NCBI GenBank assembly: GCA_040143965.1
Contig: JASJQH010006913.1
Location: 1-40,492 of the forward strand
Reading direction: 5' to 3'
Length of the DNA: 40,492 nucleotides
DNA from: Basidiobolus ranarum
Lineage: Eukaryota; Basidiobolomycota; Basidiobolomycetes; Basidiobolales
Part shown: piece after piece, positions 35,718-40,492 of the stretch
Position numbering within the stretch: position 1 is the first letter of the stretch
How the letters are laid out: the number at the start of each line of letters is the position of its first letter
Translations under genes and position numbers: made by a program
Notes under the pieces: generated by a model
The model's database searches: none
Told to the model about the DNA's origin: nothing
What the model saw: the letters and a program-made list of their open reading frames with translations, nothing else

Positions 35718-37717
35718 TTAAGCAACAATATTCAAAATTCGCTTATACCAAGGGTTTTTTGGCTTTTCAATCGTATTCTGGCTGACAATTAATGAGGGGC
35801 GACCAGTGTCGAGATCTACCTCAAGCAAAGGTACAAACCTGGTTTTGTGATACAACTTCCAGCCAATAATACTCAAAAAGAAAACGGGAGCACCAATGAA
35901 AGTTGCAAAAACATTGACAACGCTGAAAGGATCCGCGGTGGCGACTTGGTACGCTTGCATTACGAAAATGATTAAGCAGAGGAGAATTGCGATGTAACAA
36001 CTGTAGGGGAAGAAAGGTGCAACATAAGGAAGATCGGCAAGATTTCGGTTCTGAGCTTTGAAAGCAGCCCGGAATCGGAGATGAATAATGGCGATTGACA
36101 TCCAAGTAAGCAGCGCTGACATACCGGTCAAATTTACTAACCATTCGAATACAACTCCTGATCCAACAACATTAGCGACAAAGCCTGATGAAAGAGAGAA
36201 ACACAACGAAGTTATACATCAGTATCGGTTGTAATTGGTATACTTACGAAAAGCAATCATGTTCCTTACCGATACAGGCGAATAGGGTGACAACGAGAAG
36301 TGCAACAAGAGGCACACCACGACTATTGACACGTCCAAAGATAGCAGGCATCTTTCCTTCACGACCCATAGCCATCAGTGTTCTTGTTGAGGCATAGAAG
36401 GAGCTTTGGCCTGCGGACAAAACTGCAGTCAAAAGGACGGCATTTACGATGTGATCGGCATACCTAATGTTACCCAACTGGAACACGAGAGTGAAAGGAG
36501 CAACAGGAACGGCCTCATTCAACGATCCAGATGTAGCAGCGAAGAGTCTTTCGTCAGTGTACGGTATAACAAGACCAATTACCATGATGGAGAGGATATA
36601 AAACAGCATAATACGCCAAAAAGTATGTTTGATGGCTTTTGGGACAGCCTTGCGAGGATTTGAGGATTCACCAGCAGTCACACCGACCAATTCAGTACCA
36701 CCAAACGAAAAAAATGCCCACACGCAAGTGGAGAAAACGTTGACAACTTTGTCTCTGAGAGTATCTCCTGCAACGGGAGCACCTGCGATGTGCCAATTGC
36801 GCCCTCCAATCGTATCTCCTCCGACTGCACCTGCGTCAACTAAGATTCCCACAATGATGAAAATTATACAAGTCAAGACTTTGATCATGGAAAACCAGTA
36901 CTCGAGCTCTCCAAACGCTTTGACACCGATCAAGGTAATTGCGACCAAAACAAAAATAAAGATTAGTGCCGGAATCCACATCTGCATATTTGGCCACCAA
37001 TATTGAAGAATCACACCAGCTACAAGTCACACGATAATTGAATACTGTTAGTCATGCCTTGAGAGTTGGTTGCATGTATATAGGTTTAATGCTCTACCTG
37101 CTACGACTTCAATTGTTACTGTTATAGTCCACTGGAAAGCATATCCAATCCTATCAATCGACAAGGGGGAGGGCGAGTTAGTAAATATTATGGCTTTCAT
37201 ATGATCAATTTCTGGAAACATACCCGAGTCCAAACCCGAGAGCTGGATCGACAAAGCGAGCGCCAAATGTGGTGAAGGCACCGGGCAAGGGAAGATATGC
37301 AGCCATCTCGCCGAGTGAGGTGACAATGAAGAAGACCATGATACCTATTTTTTATAAAAAGATTGATGAGTTGTGGTCCATTATCATGATGCTAAATTAT
37401 ATGTTTTTCGCTGGCATACTAGTAATTCATGTAGGCGCTTAGAAACCAAAATACGTACCGACTATCGTGTAGGATATCAATGCACCAAGGGGACCAGCTC
37501 CAGCAACGGATCCTCCCGAACTTAAAAAGATACCCGTACCAATGGTACCTCCGATAGCAATCATTTGCAAGTGACGGGATTTAAGACCACGTTTGACTTC
37601 TCCGAATTCGTTATTTTCATTTTCCTGTATACGGTCGATCTCTACTTGTTTGTCGACTTGATATTCGTTACCTTCATCATACTCATGTTTCTCGTTGTAA
37701 TCAACGTTTGCGCTCAT
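35718..37717 (-). CDS. Amino acid permease, APC superfamily (YAT family)
   Basis: Five exons: 37717-37459, 37344-37224, 37150-37098, 37019-36270 and 36184-35718, all phase-compatible, giving 549 residues. The hydrophilic N-terminus is followed by the family signature RGLKSRHLQMIAIGGTIGTGIFLSSG. Later blocks are TSLGEMAAYLPLPGAFTTFG, FGGTELVGVTAGESSNPRKAVPKAIK and SGQSSFYASTRTLMAMGREGKMP, with about twelve membrane segments. It imports amino acids with protons at the plasma membrane (family knowledge); specificity cannot be read from sequence. The fourth intron has two donors 22 nt apart (GTAAGG at 36269 and GTAAGT further in); only the first keeps the frame. The C-terminal KNPWYKR is typical of the family. 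Confidence 0.95.
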
Positions 37718-38348
37718 GGTGGTTGGTGGGGCTTTTTTCAGATGAATGTAGTTGGTAGAAGAGTGTCGAAAACAAGGTAAAGAAGGAAGGAAAAATGAAT
37801 GGACACTGAGGAATGGAACTTAGGGTAGCTCAGAGTTGAGAAAGAGAATCTGCAATATTGTCAGCAACGTAGAAAAGGCGTGCGAGCTATAACCTTGAAG
37901 TAGGAAAGAAAGATTAACTTTGTGATAAAGTTAATTTTAGCTTTTCCAGAAGTGTGGATTCAGGGACACGACTTAAATTGGTGGGAAGAAAATTGCGCTC
38001 AACAATCACACAGTCAATAGCTGGCAAATATTCAACCTGTGTAAAAAATAAGACGCAGATGGCATTCTTTCAAGGGTATACTTATGTAGTTTTTTTTGTA
38101 CAACATCGAAACCAACAAAAATTCAAACCACCTATTACGCTCCTTTCTTATGGCACCATCAAGACCAACAATTAATAAAATCTAATGCATGTGACGCCAC
38201 ATTCGCTCTGTATGGCACCGTCAGGTTCACAATCACCTCCACATCGGCTGAGTACAAGCATACATCCTTGTTTAGTATATCTTCGACTTTCAAATATATA
38301 ACGGTGCACCCTATATAAACACCTTTACCTTTCGCCTTTTCTCGTCCA
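37718..38348. promoter_or_regulatory. Divergent promoter region (permease / small gene at 38349)
   Basis: This 631-nt spacer separates the permease (minus) and the small gene (plus). Two TATA-like boxes serve the plus strand: TATATAA at 38295-38301 and TATATAAA at 38312-38319, 30-54 nt before the ATG, followed by a pyrimidine-rich leader. Smaller open frames here are not gene-like. Confidence 0.5.
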
Positions 38349-38636
38349 ATGTCGTCAGGTCGATCACATCTTCGAAATCATCACTTATCATTGAACCATC
38401 AGGAAGACGCACCACCAGAGCCAGGTACAGCCTTAACTTCATTGACAGTCACTCAACCGCTAACAAGTCCGGTCTTTGTTCAAGATGCAACAAATGGCGA
38501 AGTGGTTGGGCCCATCATCAATACCTCTCCTCGTATTATTCCCTTTCATCTTATTGAAGCTAACATAGATCTTTACACCACCACTGCTTCACAGATAAAC
38601 TCAAGAAAACGCTTGTCTAGCGATATAAATGGGTGA
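38349..38636 (+). CDS. Small hypothetical protein, 95 residues
   Basis: The open frame begins with an ATG directly after two TATA-like boxes and a CT-rich leader and ends with TGA at 38634-38636. The protein starts MSSGRSHLRNHHLSLNHQE, is Pro/Thr/Ser-rich in the middle (TALTSLTVTQPLTSPVF) and ends RKRLSSDING. It has no signal peptide, membrane segment or domain that I recognise. Non-random composition and promoter context support it; the absence of homology evidence limits confidence. Confidence 0.45.
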   Translation: MSSGRSHLRNHHLSLNHQEDAPPEPGTALTSLTVTQPLTSPVFVQDATNGEVVGPIINTSPRIIPFHLIEANIDLYTTTASQINSRKRLSSDING

Positions 38637-40086
38637 AGCGGTGGATAATAATCCATCGACATGAGATTATACTTACCTGAAGAATTTTTGATCAATGGGG
38701 CATGATAGTTGTCCATTGTGTCATTTGTGGAAAAATAAGTGTAACAACACTGACTTTGGTTGGATTTTGTGACACGCTCTCTGTACGTGTTCTTCTGATA
38801 TTCAATCGTTCCAAAATAGCGTCTATCTGTTTGTATCGTCCCATATTCTATTCTGTATTTCCTAATCTAACCGTACCTTTGATGAATTTGGTATAATATA
38901 GAAGACATTATCCAAACAGGTTAAATTATCACTACTGCTCTGCTTTTGGATGATATGAGATTTAATCTTATCAACCCTTCTGGGATCAAATATGATATGC
39001 TTCATTAAATATATTGACTTCGCCAAGTTCTATTTTGTATTAGCTTATCTCTACAGCATAATTAAGTAATTAAATTGTTGTAGATAAGCCATTTATATGA
39101 TATATATGTAGGTAAGTAGCTAAGTTGATTAACTCCACTCTCTCAGATCATTGCTATCTTGTGACCTAATGTTAATACTCCAAAACTACCTTTTGTATGA
39201 AGAGCTGCTAACTTTTCTTCTATTCCAGATTACACCAGACAGATATATATATTTATATTGCTTTTTTATTGAAATGGTGTTGTTAATTTATATACCTATT
39301 TTCAGCCCAATATTATGACATGTAATGGAAATAAATACAATTTCAAACATCTTCTCAGAGTTACAATGAGTGAATTCTGGAAGCTGTCTGAGCAATGTTG
39401 TCATATAATCAGCTTATGTTATTGCTAGTACTTTGGTCAATTTTACTTACTATATTGAGATATGCCTCCAGTACAATAAAGAAACTGTTGAAAATACCAT
39501 AGCTTGCACATCTATATGAGCATATAGTACTACTTGAATTTCACTTTATTAATATGCAATATCTCACTTGGAGATTACTTGGAATATTAATACCAAGTTG
39601 GAAGTTCTCAGATTTTATGATTTACTTAAACTTGAAAATGTTGCTGCTAGAAAAAGGACTCTAGGAAACTGTTGTAGGAGAAGCAAACAATGCAAAACTA
39701 TCAGAAACCAAAGTTTTAATTCAGGCTAAAAGAGAACAAAGTGCCTTTAAAACAGTCAACCTCAGTGTTCAAGGAAAATTGGCAACTCAATGCTCAAGAA
39801 CCAAAACTGCTAAGAACAATTGTAAAAGCTTAGGAGACAGGTACAAAACATGTTCTGCTACTAATAGGAGATACTTATAAAGATAATTATTTAACACAAA
39901 AATAAAGCTCAGAGTAGATATCAAAATGGAACTTAAAGTGCTGTAGATGAAATGGTACATATTACTGTTTCTACTACTGATCAACATAGTATAGTTATAA
40001 TCCTAGATGTCAAAATTAGCATTGCTTATGCACCTATATATTCATATATAGGTTATTATTTAGTAATCCTATATGTGGCTAAGATG
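38637..40086. other. Gene-poor AT-rich region
   Basis: About 1.45 kb with no supportable gene. An open plus-strand stretch at about 39664-39880 has no ATG but is unusually Lys/Asn-rich and coding-like; it may be repeat-derived. Two hairpin-forming inverted repeats occur: ACTTGG...CCAAGT at 39577-39598, and ACCTATATA TTCA TATATAGGT at 40032-40053 with perfect 9-bp arms. The region looks like decaying repeat sequence next to the LTR fossil. Confidence 0.45.
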
Positions 40087-40492
40087 TCAGCCATTATTTA
40101 ATATTGGAATATGTCCTCCTGGCTCTCCTTCATGGATCTCTTTAATTATTCTCTGCTTTTCTTTGGAATCAAAGATGACTCTCCTTGGTACTTGCCTGCC
40201 TTGACCTGCTTGAAAAGTAGTCCATCCCTCACAAGAAAGTGATGGGCTCTCCTCCTGAGGTTTCTGAATTGCTGGAGATCCAAGGTGTAGGGTCTCTGTA
40301 AAGTAGTCAAATAATTGACAATATCTCTCCATTCTTCAGGTATAGGGGTACTGTTAGAAACATGGTGTATGTCAGCATCAAGGGAATCTTCAGAATTGTC
40401 ATCAGAGTGTATTTCATCAGGTCTTGGTCCTATTCTTGATAGTCCATCTGCAACAACATTTGTTTTTCCTGGTATGTGTACTACTTCAAAGT
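40087..40492 (-). mobile_element. Fossil Ty3/gypsy LTR-retrotransposon fragment (pol), runs off right edge
   Basis: On the minus strand the sequence shows the end of a Ty3/gypsy RNase H region (VHIPGKTNVVADGLSR is the usual closing motif). It is followed by a spacer and the beginning of the integrase zinc-binding region (KQRIIKEIHEGEPGGH). Only a small part of pol is visible. No LTR, target-site duplication, gag or integrase core lies inside the window. The piece is broken, with at least one or two visible breaks, and looks decayed rather than recent; age cannot be estimated without LTRs or other copies. Confidence 0.85.

Overview
The window reads as nuclear DNA of a filamentous or early-diverging fungus. 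It is AT-rich, and its genes are compact and cut by many 50-110 nt introns with GTAAGT/GTATGT-type donors and short CTAG/TTAG acceptors. The gene set is fungal: a DASH-complex subunit (Dad2), the GPI inositol acyltransferase GWT1, a YAT-type amino acid permease and an HMT1/ABCB6-type half transporter. Mucoromycota or a neighbouring early-diverging lineage is my inference; I cannot name the species. Several genes are invisible as single open frames, so I worked out exons by matching splice phase and protein motifs. All exon lists below are my own models.

Left part (1-8553): a plus-strand gene, cut by the left edge, encodes a protein with an N-terminal array of about 30-residue repeats, a degenerate bromodomain-like segment and a C-terminal pseudokinase. 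It faces a minus-strand, seven-exon gene for a basic, low-complexity protein of unknown function (4880-6021). From the shared upstream region of that gene runs DAD2 (three exons, plus), which ends 52 nt from the stop of the seven-exon GWT1 (minus).

Middle (8969-27530), all on the minus strand: two tandem V-ATPase subunit a genes, then two tandem cytoskeletal genes. The V-ATPase copies share five intron positions, but the downstream copy has none of the eight further introns of the other copy, a 3'-biased intron loss. The cytoskeletal pair is a GAS2-domain protein with a coiled-coil rod, spliced through an 11-nt exon, and a 2194-residue spectraplakin-like protein (two calponin-homology domains, a long spectrin-like rod, a GAS2 domain).

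Right part (28253-40492): PUS7 (TruD-type tRNA/mRNA pseudouridine synthase) is divergent from the spectraplakin-like gene. It is followed by a small secreted low-complexity protein, an HMT1-like ABC transporter (minus), an amino acid permease (minus) and a small 95-codon gene with TATA boxes. A gene-poor AT-rich stretch ends in a fossil Ty3/gypsy LTR-retrotransposon fragment that runs off the right edge.

The genes do not form a pathway. Themes that recur are cytoskeleton and mitosis (Dad2, the spectraplakin-like pair), and endomembrane/vacuole function (V-ATPase, GWT1, HMT1-like, permease). The most notable features are the fungal spectraplakin-like gene with its CH-less tandem paralogue, the asymmetric intron loss in the V-ATPase pair, and the repeat-bromodomain-pseudokinase fusion.
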